A DNA stretch of 64,000 nt from Leptolyngbyaceae cyanobacterium RM1_1_2. Its GTDB lineage: Bacteria; Cyanobacteriota; Cyanobacteriia; Phormidesmidales; Phormidesmidaceae. The notes under the pieces were generated by a model. The model saw nothing but the letters and a program-made list of their open reading frames with translations. It was not told the origin of the DNA and searched no databases. The position numbers and the translations under genes are program-made. The first letter of the stretch is position 1. Each line of letters starts with the position of its first letter. This document shows positions 8,952 to 18,314 of this stretch, one piece after another. Location of the stretch: contig JAAUQI010000014.1 in assembly GCA_012032345.1 (NCBI GenBank), forward strand, positions 1 to 64,000. The letters are read 5' to 3'.

Positions 8952-9746
8952 TCAAAAAGCAGCCCGAATGCAGCCCCCCTCGACTCGCAGCGGCGCTCCG
9001 TTGGTGGCGGCTGACAGCGGACTGGCGACATAGACTACCAGGCTAGCCACTTCTTCAGGCGCTGCAAAACGTTGAATTAGAGAAGTGGGGCGAGTTTCCT
9101 TAAAAAACTCGGCTTCAACCGCTTCAGTGTCTTTTCCCTGGGAGTCAGCCATCTGCTCCACAAATTCGCTGACCCCTTCTGAGTAGGTCGGCCCTGCTAG
9201 CACCGAATTAACCGTTACTGCGGTTCCGGCTGTGGTTTCAGCGAGTCCTCGGGCGATCGCAATTTGAGCCGCTTTGGTCATGCCATAGTGCACCATTGGC
9301 CCCGGAATATGGACGCCCGACTCGCTAGAGATAAAAATGATTCGGCCCCAGTTGCGCTGCTTCATTCCGCTCAGATAGGCCCGAGATAGCCGCACGCCGC
9401 TCATGACGTTCACCTGATAAAAGTTCAGCCACTCGTCGTCGGTAATTTCTTCAAAGGGTTTAGGCTCGTAGATCCCTACGTTGTTGATCAAGATATCAAC
9501 TGATGGAAATTGCTCAATTACCTTAGCGGCTCCGGCTGCCGTGCTGAGATCTGCGGCAATGCCTGAAACCTTGCCAGAGATCTCTTCAGATTGGAGCTGA
9601 GCGATCGCCTCGTCAACTCGCTCTTGCTTGCGGCTGTTGATAATGACGGTTGCCCCTTCCTTGGCCAGTCCAGCGGCGATCGCGTAACCGATACCTGCCG
9701 TTGAGCCAGAGATAAAGGCAGTTTTGTCGCTAAGTTGCAAATCCAT
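8952..9746 (-). CDS. SDR family oxidoreductase
   Basis: A 264-residue Rossmann-fold enzyme. The cofactor loop is S-G-S-T-A-G-I-G-Y near residue 13 (TGxxxGxG type). The structural motif reads NNVG near residue 90, the catalytic Ser lies in IFISSESG, and the catalytic pair is Y-G-M-T-K. An Arg in the second strand (INSRKQ) favours NADP(H). The substrate is unknown; the nearest familiar members are 3-oxoacyl-ACP reductase-like. It is monocistronic, with the upstream side occupied by a MITE-like element. Confidence 0.85.
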   Translation of the reverse strand: MDLQLSDKTAFISGSTAGIGYAIAAGLAKEGATVIINSRKQERVDEAIAQLQSEEISGKVSGIAADLSTAAGAAKVIEQFPSVDILINNVGIYEPKPFEEITDDEWLNFYQVNVMSGVRLSRAYLSGMKQRNWGRIIFISSESGVHIPGPMVHYGMTKAAQIAIARGLAETTAGTAVTVNSVLAGPTYSEGVSEFVEQMADSQGKDTEAVEAEFFKETRPTSLIQRFAAPEEVASLVVYVASPLSAATNGAPLRVEGGCIRAAF

Positions 9747-9819
9747 AGAAATCCAGTTTGGGAAAGATTACCTAAACCCTAACCAGGGCATAGCGAATAA
9801 AGAATCCCACTGCAGTCAG

Positions 9820-9961
9820 AGAACCGCTAATACCAGTTCTGAGTTTTGAGTTGCGCCAGTCTTGCTATGTTAAGGACTGACTATGTTAGGGACTGACTAT
9901 GTTAGAGACTAGGGACACTAATCTATGGCTGCAATTTAGAGAATTGGTATAAGAACCGCTA
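9820..9961. mobile_element. MITE-like element (122 bp) with 10-bp direct repeats
   Basis: Left end ATACCAGTTCT (9830-9840) and right end AGAATTGGTAT (9940-9950) are inverted repeats with one mismatch. The 10-mer AGAACCGCTA lies immediately outside both ends (9820-9829 and 9952-9961) and looks like a target duplication of the length seen in IS4-type insertions. The interior has no gene and holds three 16-bp tandem units. ATACCAATTCT-type ends recur in cyanobacterial small repeats (from memory). Confidence 0.65.
9865..9912 (+). repeat. Three 16-bp tandem repeats
   Basis: Units CTATGTTAAGGACTGA, CTATGTTAGGGACTGA and CTATGTTAGAGACTAG lie head to tail inside the small element at 9830-9951. There are one to four differences between units. 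This is a variable-number candidate rather than a protein-binding array. Confidence 0.7.
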
Positions 9962-10040
9962 AGAATATCTTGTCTATAAGCGTCTCTCTGCTATCTTCTA
10001 GCTATTGATATCAGTCCGATGAAATTCTCTTGGCAAACCT

Positions 10041-10768
10041 ATGGCTGAACTTCCCAAGACGCTAGAAACAGCGATCGCCCAGGCCCAAAAAGCCACTCGG
10101 GATGCGCTGCAAGCAGGGGTAAGCCGCATCGTAGTCGATTTGGTCTTTCCAGAGCTGCAAATTATGCCAGTCGCTCAGCAGTTCTATCCGCTGTTTGAGG
10201 AGATGGGGCTACAGTTTAGAGTCTTTTTTCCTGATGCTGGAGCAGCGGCGCTAGCCAAGCGAGACTGGGGCAACCCAGACTTTACCATCGGGGGCTGGGC
10301 GAAATTAAAGGTGATTTGGCGGCAGATGATGAGCTGTTTTTAGTGGTTGAACCCTCTGCTGTGGAAGTGGAGCAGGTTGAAAAGCTGGTAGAGAAGGCGC
10401 TAGGGCGGCCTGTTGTCATTCTTAACCCCAAGCTGGAGAATGTAGCCACCATTGGTATTGGCTACGCGGGGCGACAGCTACGCGATCGCTTTCTCAGCAC
10501 CTTAGAATCGTGCTACTACCTCAAACCCTTAGAAGGTGCAGCCATTCGACGGGCTTATCCAGACGGCTGGCAGATCTGGCAAGAGCAGTCAGAAGGCGGC
10601 AGCTACGTGCTGCTGACGGAGCTGCCTGAGCGGCCTTCTAGCGAAGTTTTAGATCAGGTTTTATCAGGTCAGCTAGATAGCGAGGAAGCTACAACAGCAG
10701 CGCCACAAAAATCGCGTAAAGGCTTTTTGGCTGAGCTGCAGCAGTTCATTCGCGCCTTGACCCAGTGA
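10041..10768 (+). pseudogene. DUF1995 family protein, frameshifted
   Basis: Two reading frames together make one DUF1995 protein of about 242 residues: 10041-10343 supplies the N-terminal ~87 residues (ending FRVFFPDAGAAALAKRDWG) and 10316-10768 supplies DELFLVVEPSAVEVEQ to the end. The break falls around 10297-10301, where one G appears to be missing; adding it restores W-[AG]-E-I-K-G-D-L. DUF1995 proteins are widespread in cyanobacteria and chloroplasts and are of uncertain function. The C-terminal 30 residues are a charged tail. The downstream half is free of further damage, so the gene may be intact in the organism. Confidence 0.75.
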
Positions 10769-10942
10769 TAAGAAATTCTTGATTACCTGTAGATTCAGTC
10801 TCTGTGGATGCTTTGGGCAAGTCCTGATAGTTTGTGAATAAATCTTTAAACAAATACGGACTGTTTTGAATCTAGCTGAGCCAATCTGGGGTTAGTTGGG
10901 AAATGTTTAAGTAGACTTAGCAACGCGCTTAAGGAGCATAGT

Positions 10943-11530
10943 ATGCTGCAATACCCGCTGACACTTACTTTTAAGCTGTGGGCACTCGCGCCTCAGATCC
11001 TGGTCACGGATGCTTCGGGAAATGTGGTCTTTTATATTCGTCAGAAGCTTTTTAAGCTCAAAGAAGCCATTGGCGTTTTTGCCGATTCGGAGCAAACGCA
11101 GCTACGCTATGAAATCAAAGCCGATCGAATTTTAGACTTTTCGGCCCGCTATGCCTTTAGCGACCCCTATCAGCGAGAGGTTGGGGCAGTTAAGCGGCGC
11201 GGCTGGCGCTCAATTTGGCGGGCGCGCTACGAAATTTTTTGGGGCGATGTGGTTAGCTTCACAATCAGCGAAAAGAACCCCTGGGTCAAGGTGATGGATT
11301 CGCTGCTAGCTGAAATCCCGGTTTTAGGCATTTTTACAAGCTATGTGTTTAATCCGATCTATCTAGTCAGTCGGCCTGACAGTAACCTCGTGATGCGCTT
11401 AGAGAAGCAGCCTGCCTTTTTCTCACGCATCTTCACTATTAAAAAAACCGATCGCCTAGATGACAAAGAAGAAACTCAGATCCTGCTCAGTCTGCTGATG
11501 ATGATTTTGCTAGAGCGCAGACGCGGCTAA
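10943..11530 (+). CDS. LURP-one-related (Tubby-C-like) protein
   Basis: A 195-residue protein made mostly of beta strands with one C-terminal hydrophobic helix. The order of elements is KLWALAPQILVTDASGNVV, then RQKLFKLKEAIGVF, then YEIKADRI. It resembles the LURP-one/scramblase-like fold, where an N-terminal 'ILVTD..G..VF.V..K.F.L.....' pattern is typical. The C-terminal LLSLLMMILLERR stretch is probably the buried central helix and not a membrane anchor. The molecular role is unknown. It is a single gene preceded by GGAG. Confidence 0.6.
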   Translation: MLQYPLTLTFKLWALAPQILVTDASGNVVFYIRQKLFKLKEAIGVFADSEQTQLRYEIKADRILDFSARYAFSDPYQREVGAVKRRGWRSIWRARYEIFWGDVVSFTISEKNPWVKVMDSLLAEIPVLGIFTSYVFNPIYLVSRPDSNLVMRLEKQPAFFSRIFTIKKTDRLDDKEETQILLSLLMMILLERRRG

Positions 11531-11628
11531 AAATTAAAGCCTCAAATTTCATCGCTCATAATTCTCTATCAGTAGCGTCTGCTAAAGTTAAAGGCGCTAC
11601 TGGTAGAGTTTTGTTGGAGGTCAGCCCC

Positions 11629-12216
11629 GTGACGTCAGAGCAGCCTTCGCTATTATCCTACGCGGCGGAGCAGGCGGCTCGGCTGTCGAGCTACGCCAAT
11701 ATTCACCCTGGCTCAGCCATGAGCCTAGCTGAGCTACAGGGCTGGAAACAGCGGGTTTTTCGGTTTCAACAGCAGGTACAGCAGACAGCAGCCCCGGTGC
11801 AGATTGGCCTGTTTGAGTCAGCGGCGATTGCGGCCCCCTCTGACAGTCTCGATCCTTTTTCGCTGCCTCCGCAAAATATCGAGTTTTGGCGCTGGCAGTT
11901 TGAGGATGTCGGCGTGGCGGCGCTGTATTTTGTGGTGGACGCCGAGCTGCCGATACTGCTCTATGTGGGCGAGACGATGAAGTCAAATCAGCGCTGGAAG
12001 GGAGTGCATGACTGCAAGCGCTACCTGCTTAACTATGTGTCGCTGCACAATCGTCTACGGCTAGTCCATGCTGTTAACATTGGTTTTTGGTGTGAGGCTC
12101 CCGGCGATAGCAAAGCCCGTCAGCAGCTAGAGCGAGCGCTGATCTATCAGTGGCGATCGCCGTTTAATAAAGAAAACTGGCAGCACTGGGCTACTCCTTT
12201 TGTCGGTGAGAAGTGA
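11629..12216 (+). CDS. GIY-YIG nuclease family protein
   Basis: The chosen start is the GTG at 11629, with GGAGG 8 bases upstream; an upstream TTG (11611) is in frame but has no site. The protein has 195 residues. The second half carries a GIY-YIG-like core: AALYFVVD...LLYVGET, then basic/aromatic RW and KRYLLNY, and a terminal E-R-A-L-I...RSPFNKEN, where the catalytic Glu/Asn of the family normally sit. This is a standalone cyanobacterial form; DNA target and role are unknown. Confidence 0.7.
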   Translation: MTSEQPSLLSYAAEQAARLSSYANIHPGSAMSLAELQGWKQRVFRFQQQVQQTAAPVQIGLFESAAIAAPSDSLDPFSLPPQNIEFWRWQFEDVGVAALYFVVDAELPILLYVGETMKSNQRWKGVHDCKRYLLNYVSLHNRLRLVHAVNIGFWCEAPGDSKARQQLERALIYQWRSPFNKENWQHWATPFVGEK

Positions 12217-12219
12217 TGC

Positions 12220-13212
12220 TTAAGGGTGAGTGCTGCCATCGGGCATCGTGGTTCCTGTGAGATTTGCCCCGGTCAAATCGGCACTGCTCAGCTCAGCCCG
12301 CGTCATCAGCGCAGCGGTCAAGTTGGCCTCAACTAGCTTGGCTCGGGCTAGATAAGCATCTACCAGGGTGGTATAGCTGAGGTCAGCACCGCAGAAGTTG
12401 GCTCGGCTGAGGTCAGTGCGGCTGAGGCGAGCCTTGACCAGGTTAGCTTCAGTAAGTACCGCACGGCTGAGTTTGGCTTCTACTAGGTTAGCCTCGGTTA
12501 AAATTGCCTGGGTTAGATTGGCCTGCATTAGCTGCGATCGCTGCATTTTAGCTGCCGTTAGATTGGCTTTGGTCAAGTCAGCGCCGATCAGCAACGCATC
12601 GCTCAGAGAAGCCTGAGCCAGGTTTGCCCCTTGCAGCTTGGCTTTAGATAGGTCGGCATCTCTCAGAAAGGCTTCGCTCAGATTGGCCCCGCGTAAATCG
12701 GCTTTGGCCAGGTCGGCTCCCCGCAGGTTGGCTCCCTGCAGGTCGGCCTGTCTCAGATTAGCTCCCCGCAGGTAGGCACCACCGCCGCGATTTTCCTGCC
12801 TGAGGTTGGCTCCTCGCAGGCAGGCTCCGGTGAGATTGGCTCCGCTGAGGTTGGCCTCTCTAAGGTCGGCGTCAATTAGGTTGGCATCTAGCAGGTTAGC
12901 CAGACTTAAGTCGGCTCCATATAAGCTGGCTCCCTGCAGGCTGGCCCCATGTAAATCAGCATCGCTGAGGTTAGCCTGCAGCAAATTTGCCTGGTTGAGG
13001 TTAGCCCCTGCCAGCCGCGCCCGCATCAGGTTGGCCTGACAAAAGCTAGCTCGGCTCAGATAGGCCAGCATCAGATTGGCATTTTCTAGATCTGCATTGG
13101 CAAAGTTAGCGCCAATCAGGTCAACTTTTTCGAGCTGAGCGCTGACAAGGCTGACTCCGCGAAAGTCAACTTCGCCTGCGCTATAGCGCTGGAGGAGGTT
13201 CTGAGCTGTCAT
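12220..13212 (-). CDS. Pentapeptide-repeat protein
   Basis: A protein of 330 residues consisting almost wholly of A-[DN]-L-x-x pentapeptides from about residue 28 to the end, predicting a long right-handed quadrilateral beta helix. The register is broken once, around residues 138-146, by a glycine-rich ENRGGG insertion between two LRGANLRQ segments; this could be a loop or a kink in the helix. The function is unknown. Its ATG overlaps the stop of the upstream gene by 4 bases (ATGA), so it is translationally coupled to the three-repeat protein. Confidence 0.85.
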   Translation of the reverse strand: MTAQNLLQRYSAGEVDFRGVSLVSAQLEKVDLIGANFANADLENANLMLAYLSRASFCQANLMRARLAGANLNQANLLQANLSDADLHGASLQGASLYGADLSLANLLDANLIDADLREANLSGANLTGACLRGANLRQENRGGGAYLRGANLRQADLQGANLRGADLAKADLRGANLSEAFLRDADLSKAKLQGANLAQASLSDALLIGADLTKANLTAAKMQRSQLMQANLTQAILTEANLVEAKLSRAVLTEANLVKARLSRTDLSRANFCGADLSYTTLVDAYLARAKLVEANLTAALMTRAELSSADLTGANLTGTTMPDGSTHP

Positions 13213-14375
13213 AGCAGATAATAGGGTTTCATCACCCGCGCGATCGCCCCGGCAACCTGAGTATTTTCATCAGCGCTGTCTAAGCAGTGGGCTAAGATAG
13301 TCAGCTTACTTTCCAGGTCTGAGAAAGTTTTACAGTAGGCAAAAGTTTCCTGCAGCAGCTCTTCTAAAGTCTTTGTGCGCAGCGATCGCCAGCCGGATTC
13401 AGTAAAGCTAAACGGCCCGTGTACGCAAGACTGCAGCAAAATTTTTGCTCGTAGAGGATTAGTGTATTTTAAAATTTCCAGGCGTAGCGGAAAAAGATTG
13501 CTGCGATCTCTGGGACCAGCAATAAGATAAGCTGGCTCTGCTTCATTTTTGATGACTCGTAAACTATCACAGGCTAACCGAGTTGCGCCACCTACAACAG
13601 GACTTAGCAGAGGTTCTAACTGAGTTGATGTCGCTTTTTCGGCTAGATCAACTCGTTCTAGGCAGCTGAGATCGGGCTGCGATTGCTGATAAAGTACCCG
13701 AAAAGCTTTGAGCAAAATATCTGCCACGGATCGATACTCATTCTGGTGATTGAGCTGTTGGATAATGCGGCCTAGACGGTATTTTAGGTCTTTGGCTGTC
13801 GGCACTAGCTGATGCACCTGTTCGATTAGCGCTATGAGGTTGACCTGAGCTAACGTTTGTGGATTATTTTCCCAGGCATCGTGAGCGATACAGTACAGCA
13901 GTTTGGTCAGGCGTAGCTGCTGGGATGACTGTTTAACAGTTTGAGCGATCGCCTCGTAGCTGCCTGTATCAAGACGGGCTTCTAGCTGAGTGGCGTCATG
14001 GGTCAGTAAAGCCGTCGCTGTTGAGTGATCAGACTGACTGGCATAGAAAGATTCAGCTTGGCTAATGATTACCTCAGCCACTTCTTCATAGATCTGCTGG
14101 CGATTTAAACTGGCAACAGTACGGCCTACAGCCTGCTTCAGCGCATCCAGGGTGGGATAGCGATTGATTAGAGTTTTTAGCAGTTCTCTAAGTTCAAATT
14201 TGGCTAATATGGCCGGGTCATTCTCCCAACTGTTTTGACACGTCCCAAATACTAGCTTTTTAATTCGACGGCTGCTGGCGTGTTGTTCTAGGGAATCGGC
14301 AACGGTCTCTAAAGGTGGGTGAGCTTCAAGGGGGGGCATCTTGCCAATTCCTACGCTTTGGGGGAAAGCTTGCAT
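13209..14375 (-). CDS. Protein with three copies of an unrecognised ~75-residue domain
   Basis: A 388-residue soluble protein in which I see three diverged copies of one helical domain at residues about 37-112, 155-231 and 309-387. The shared pattern is R-x-x-K-L-L...C...W-E-x-x, then L-x-E-L-L, P-T-L-x-x-L-K, L-N-x-Q-x-x-Y-x-x-V-A-x-x-I and a terminal F-Y/L-Y. The third copy lacks the N-P-x-x-L part. No named family was recognised and no catalytic motif is visible; a binding or scaffold role is likely. It forms a coupled pair (4-bp overlap) with the pentapeptide-repeat gene. Confidence 0.65.
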   Translation of the reverse strand: MQAFPQSVGIGKMPPLEAHPPLETVADSLEQHASSRRIKKLVFGTCQNSWENDPAILAKFELRELLKTLINRYPTLDALKQAVGRTVASLNRQQIYEEVAEVIISQAESFYASQSDHSTATALLTHDATQLEARLDTGSYEAIAQTVKQSSQQLRLTKLLYCIAHDAWENNPQTLAQVNLIALIEQVHQLVPTAKDLKYRLGRIIQQLNHQNEYRSVADILLKAFRVLYQQSQPDLSCLERVDLAEKATSTQLEPLLSPVVGGATRLACDSLRVIKNEAEPAYLIAGPRDRSNLFPLRLEILKYTNPLRAKILLQSCVHGPFSFTESGWRSLRTKTLEELLQETFAYCKTFSDLESKLTILAHCLDSADENTQVAGAIARVMKPYYLL

Positions 14376-14676
14376 AGGCTGCAGTTTGGTCAGCCCAGAT
14401 CTGCCAAATGTCGCTTAGCAGCGGTCTTCTCTCTTCTATGGTAGGTAGAGATTCATGGAGACAGTCAAAATTGATCAACTCTTGGCTAAAAATTACAGGC
14501 AGGGAGCTTACTTTCCTAGCTAATAGATGAGCCTCTTACTCAAGAAGTAGTAGGCATACTCCTACAGTCTTCATGCCTCTGCTGGGATCTTTCCGTTTTC
14601 TGTCATAGTGGTTTCACCTTTAAGATGCCCGATTGCGTCGCAGTTTTTTATCAAGAGCATATTAATCACAAGTAGG
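14376..14676. other. Intergenic region, probable promoter of the 14375-12220 operon
   Basis: About 300 bases separate the two minus-strand operons. On the minus strand a short frame (14603-14571, start preceded by AAAGGTGA) encodes only 11 residues, MTENGKIPAEA. It may be a degraded gene end or a leader peptide. Nothing else convincing was seen. Confidence 0.3.
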
Positions 14677-15120
14677 CTAGGGCAAGCTGTAGCTGGCAAC
14701 TCGAACCACCAGTTCTCCCCGGCTGGGATTCTGGCTGAAAACAAAAGCACCCGACTCAGTTTCATCACTGGCTAAAAACTGAAACTGCTGCTCTCCAGAT
14801 TCAACCACTTCGCCATCGACAGACAGCTCAGCAATGACCTGAACTGAGTCAACGGTAAGTCCCCCTTGATTGGTGACGTCGAAGGGAACATAAAACTGCT
14901 CTCCCTGCACTCGTATCCCTTGCTGTCTAACTGTGAGCTGCGGTGGGTCTTGAGTCCTAGGTTTGCCCAGCCACAGATAGCCAGCCAGCCCGACGATACC
15001 TACTAGGATTACTGAGGCGATCGCCAGACTGGCCCATTCGGCCAGCGATCGCGTTGCTTCTGAGTCAGCAGCATCGGTTTTAGAATGCTCCGGCCCTGGA
15101 TTGGTATCAGGCTGGCTCAT
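14677..15120 (-). CDS. TIGR02588 family protein
   Basis: The start is set at the ATG at 15118-15120 (MSQPDTN), which overlaps the stop of the preceding TIGR02587 gene by 4 bases. The protein has 147 residues. It has a polar N-terminus, one transmembrane segment (about residues 28-50), then an extracytoplasmic beta-sandwich-like domain with VPFDVTNQGGLTVDSVQV. The pairing of this domain with the TIGR02587 membrane protein is a recurring arrangement, which supports the call. The function is unknown. Confidence 0.7.
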   Translation of the reverse strand: MSQPDTNPGPEHSKTDAADSEATRSLAEWASLAIASVILVGIVGLAGYLWLGKPRTQDPPQLTVRQQGIRVQGEQFYVPFDVTNQGGLTVDSVQVIAELSVDGEVVESGEQQFQFLASDETESGAFVFSQNPSRGELVVRVASYSLP

Positions 15121-15983
15121 ATCACCAGTCGCCCTGCGGCCCCTCCAATACTGGCAGGTAAGCCTAGTATCAGCGTTTGGGGCAACCACACTGCCAGGGG
15201 ATCGCCCATTTCTATCTGTTCAAAAAAGCCCAGCATCAGTCCGGCTGCAATCAGAGAAATCAGGTAAGATATCACGGTTTCACTCAGCGGATTTTGAAAC
15301 AGTCCCCGCTGTCGCCGTCGCCTGGGCTGATTGGCAAAGCTGGCTTGAAATACAATGCCATAGGAAACCAAGAGCGACGCGCCAATCATGGCAATGAGCC
15401 AAGGCCCAGAGACAGATGACGATAACATCGGCACCTCTTCGGTGGGCGCAATATTGAAAGCAATAAAAATCGCGCCAATCAGCGTTACCCCAATATCACT
15501 CAGGGTTTCATTAAGATTGTCTTGGGGTTCTTCGGGGCGAGAGTAGTTTTCTGGGCTGCTGAGGTACTGATTGGCAACGGTGGCCCCCAGCGCAAAGGGA
15601 ATGCCGCTGTAGATAGTTTTGCCAACCGCCTCTTTGAGCTGGGTCGAAAGGGTGATTTGCTGTAGTAAAATCAGCATCAGTCCGGCACTGAGCAGGCCAA
15701 TGGCGATCGCTTCTACGCTATCAAACAGCGCATCAGGCCAGCGAACGCTTTGAGTTTTGCGAAAGCCTTCAGTGCGGTTGAGCAAGAAGACAACGCCAAA
15801 CGTAATTCCCAGGGCTAGCAGCATCAGCTGCGGTTCAGCCCCAGAGCCAATCCACCAGACTTCCATCGTGTAGAGCAGCGGTATACCAAACAAAAAACCA
15901 CCACAGGCACCGCGTATGAGATCGTCAAGTTCCTGGTTCCAGGCTGATCTGCTTTTCTGCTTCTTATCCACCCTGTTAATCAC
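15117..15983 (-). CDS. TIGR02587 family integral membrane protein
   Basis: A protein of 288 residues with about seven transmembrane segments. Early motifs are R-G-x-x-G-G-F-L-F-G-I-P-L-L-Y-T-M-E-V-W-W, and a long hydrophilic loop around residues 140-165 includes NYSRPEEPQDN. The adjacent TIGR02588 gene is coupled by a 4-base overlap. These two families form a conserved pair of unknown role in cyanobacteria and some proteobacteria. Confidence 0.75.
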   Translation of the reverse strand: MINRVDKKQKSRSAWNQELDDLIRGACGGFLFGIPLLYTMEVWWIGSGAEPQLMLLALGITFGVVFLLNRTEGFRKTQSVRWPDALFDSVEAIAIGLLSAGLMLILLQQITLSTQLKEAVGKTIYSGIPFALGATVANQYLSSPENYSRPEEPQDNLNETLSDIGVTLIGAIFIAFNIAPTEEVPMLSSSVSGPWLIAMIGASLLVSYGIVFQASFANQPRRRRQRGLFQNPLSETVISYLISLIAAGLMLGFFEQIEMGDPLAVWLPQTLILGLPASIGGAAGRLVI

Positions 15984-16074
15984 CTCACCTCAAGAGTTAG
16001 GGGCCATGTCCATTACGTCTGGCACATCTGCACATCTTAGGGGACAGGCAGAGCTTTGTGTCCTTATTCACAGC

Positions 16075-18114
16075 TCAGGACAGGCGCATATCAGCGATCG
16101 CCCCCCGCGCCATAGCTGCGATCGCCTGATCGGTTGCTTTAGGGAGCCGATAGTATTTGCCCCCTGCGTTTTTGGCTAGCTCTTTACCAAAGCCGGTTGA
16201 GACAAATTTGCGCTCAGTGTCAATAATCAGCAGTTGAAAGCCAATGGCGCGGATACGGCTGGCAATATTGAGCAGTTCTGCTTTGATATCGGGCTTTTCG
16301 TCAGGGTCTAGCGGCTCTCCTAACGACCGGGCCAGGGGAATGTTGCCGCGCCCGTCAGTAATTGCCACAATTACCACATTGCCAATATCGCCAGACTGCT
16401 GGGCATTAGTGCCCACTCGTACAGCCTGAGTCAGACCGTGGGCTAAGGGAGAACCGCCACCGCAGGGCAAACGTTCTAGCCGTCGTTTTGCCGCTGCGAT
16501 TGAGCGGGTGGGAGGAAGCAGCACATTGGCCTGCTCACCTCGAAACGGAATCAGCGCCACCTGATCGCGGTTTTGATAAGCCTCTGTAAGCAGTTGCAAA
16601 ACAGCTCCTTTAGCTGACTGCATCCGGTTTAGCGCCATTGAGCCAGAAGCGTCAACCAAAAACACCACCAGCGAACCTGCTTTTCGAGCCAGCTTTTTAG
16701 CTCGAATGTCTCCTGGCTCGACAATGACGCGGCGATCGGGCTGGCGGGCGCGACGAGCTTTTTGGTAGGGCGCAGCCGCCCGCAGCGTGGCGTCTACGGC
16801 AATGCGACGCACCGGGCCTTGGGGCAGCATGGGTTTAATGTAGCGGCCCCGCTCATCCGAAAAGATCAGGCTCTGACTGCCCGATTTGCCCTGACGACTC
16901 ATGGCCTGAGCAAACAGCAGTACGGAGGGATCGATCACCACCCCTTCAGGATCAAAAACAAACTCTTCTGGTATGCTAGGGGGCGATTCGTCTGGCTTTT
17001 CGTCAGCCTCTCCTTCGTCAGCATTGTTTTCTGAGCTATCTTCTGGTTGATCTGGCTCTTCTGAGTTATCTTCTGGCTGGCTTGGGGGCGGCGGCGGCGG
17101 ATCTGGTGGGGGCGGCTCCTGCACTGCCAGCGATCGCGGTAAAATCACCAGCTCTACAGCGCAGCGCAGATCCTCAGCGTTGACCTCAGTGCGCCCCTCT
17201 AGGGCAGCATGGGCCTTCGCTACCCGCACGGCAAACAGCTCCGCCCGGTGCCCCTGAACGCCGCCGCGCAGCGCTTCGGTGACGAGGTACTGTATCTGTT
17301 CTCGCTGAATACGCACGTCTTTGAGCCATTCTCTGGCCAGAATAATCTGGGTCTTGAGGGTATCGAGTCCTTCAGCATATTGAGCCAGAAACGCCTGTGG
17401 ATCGTTGCTAAACTGAGTCGTTCGATCGACGACCTCTACCCGACTGGCTAAATCTAGGGGCCGATCGGCAGCTAGGGCGATCGCAATGCGATCGAGCAAA
17501 TGGTCACGCAGGTTGCCTTCTTCAGGATTGTAAGTAGCAATCAGCAGCGGTTTACAGGGGTGCTGAAAGCTAATGCCTTCGCGCTCGATCAGGTTACGGC
17601 CTGCGCTTAGGGCTGACAGCAGCAGATTAGAAATCTGAGCGTCGAGGAGGTTAATTTCATCCACGTAGAGCACGCCGCGATTGGCCTCTGCTAGCAGTCC
17701 CGGCTGAAATATCGCACTGCCCTGGGTAACTGATTTGGCCACGTCCACAGAGCCGAGCAGGCGATCTTCAGTCACCCCGAGCGGCACCTGAATAAACGGA
17801 GCCGGGATAACCCTAGTCGGCAGTTCTGATGCCGGGGCGGCGCTGCCGAGTCGCTCTAGAGTGGCGTCGTCCCAGTGGCGAGGGTCGGTTGGATTGGCGT
17901 TACAGCAGGAACCGTCAACAACTTCAATGGGCGGCAGCAGTTCATGCAAAGCTCTCGCCATTACCGATTTAGCTGTCCCCCGACGTCCAGCAATCACTAC
18001 GCCGCCCAACCCCGGATCGACAGCTGCTAAAAGCAAAGCCAGTTTAATCTCCTCCTGCTCGACAATCGCGCTCAGAGGAAAAGTAGTTGAAGGTAAAGCG
18101 GCAACGGCGGTCAT
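16075..18114 (-). CDS. chlD: Magnesium chelatase ATPase subunit D
   Basis: ChlD is the AAA+/integrin-I subunit of the three-part chelatase that inserts Mg into protoporphyrin IX, the first committed step to chlorophyll. I start it at the ATG at 18114 (MTAVAALP; 679 residues); a TTG at 18138 is also in frame. The AAA+ domain carries the degenerate Walker A G-R-R-G-T-A-K-S usual for ChlD, then a Pro-rich and acidic linker (about residues 340-400). A C-terminal VWA domain has the MIDAS motif D-A-S-G-S-M. Its partner chlI lies 42 kb away on the other strand; chlH is not in the window. Confidence 0.95.
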   Translation of the reverse strand: MTAVAALPSTTFPLSAIVEQEEIKLALLLAAVDPGLGGVVIAGRRGTAKSVMARALHELLPPIEVVDGSCCNANPTDPRHWDDATLERLGSAAPASELPTRVIPAPFIQVPLGVTEDRLLGSVDVAKSVTQGSAIFQPGLLAEANRGVLYVDEINLLDAQISNLLLSALSAGRNLIEREGISFQHPCKPLLIATYNPEEGNLRDHLLDRIAIALAADRPLDLASRVEVVDRTTQFSNDPQAFLAQYAEGLDTLKTQIILAREWLKDVRIQREQIQYLVTEALRGGVQGHRAELFAVRVAKAHAALEGRTEVNAEDLRCAVELVILPRSLAVQEPPPPDPPPPPPSQPEDNSEEPDQPEDSSENNADEGEADEKPDESPPSIPEEFVFDPEGVVIDPSVLLFAQAMSRQGKSGSQSLIFSDERGRYIKPMLPQGPVRRIAVDATLRAAAPYQKARRARQPDRRVIVEPGDIRAKKLARKAGSLVVFLVDASGSMALNRMQSAKGAVLQLLTEAYQNRDQVALIPFRGEQANVLLPPTRSIAAAKRRLERLPCGGGSPLAHGLTQAVRVGTNAQQSGDIGNVVIVAITDGRGNIPLARSLGEPLDPDEKPDIKAELLNIASRIRAIGFQLLIIDTERKFVSTGFGKELAKNAGGKYYRLPKATDQAIAAMARGAIADMRLS

Positions 18115-18239
18115 AGCAGCTGAGATTACTGAAATCAACGTCCAGTCCTTCAGCTTATCAAGAAATCTCAGCCGCCAGCGGACTTAGTTTCTGGCTACAC
18201 TCAACAATTCTACGGACTGCACCCGGCCAACAGGCTGTA

Positions 18240-18267
18240 AAAATCCCTGTTTTTGCGGGGTTTCTTT
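18240..18267 (+). terminator. Weak hairpin between divergent chlD and comF
   Basis: ATCCC, a TG-T-rich loop and GGGGTTTCTTT form a short GC stem followed by a T-rich run in the plus direction. A terminator here, upstream of comF, would only make sense as an attenuator or as the end of a short transcript. The stem is short and confidence is low. Confidence 0.25.
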
Positions 18268-18314
18268 AGTATTCACTGACCCATGATTAACTCGGTTCAA
18301 ATCACTGGATTCTG

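Noticed and set aside
9865-9912. CRISPR-like array of 16-bp repeats
   Set aside because: Units are head to tail with no spacers and lie inside a small mobile element; no cas gene is nearby.
12398-13039. Plus-strand Arg/Leu/Ala-rich frames at 12398-12616 and 12806-13039
   Set aside because: They are antisense shadows of the pentapeptide repeats; the periodic composition is inherited from the real gene.
14571-14768. 65-residue minus-strand frame overlapping TIGR02588
   Set aside because: It covers a real gene in another frame and its unique end is only an 11-residue peptide.
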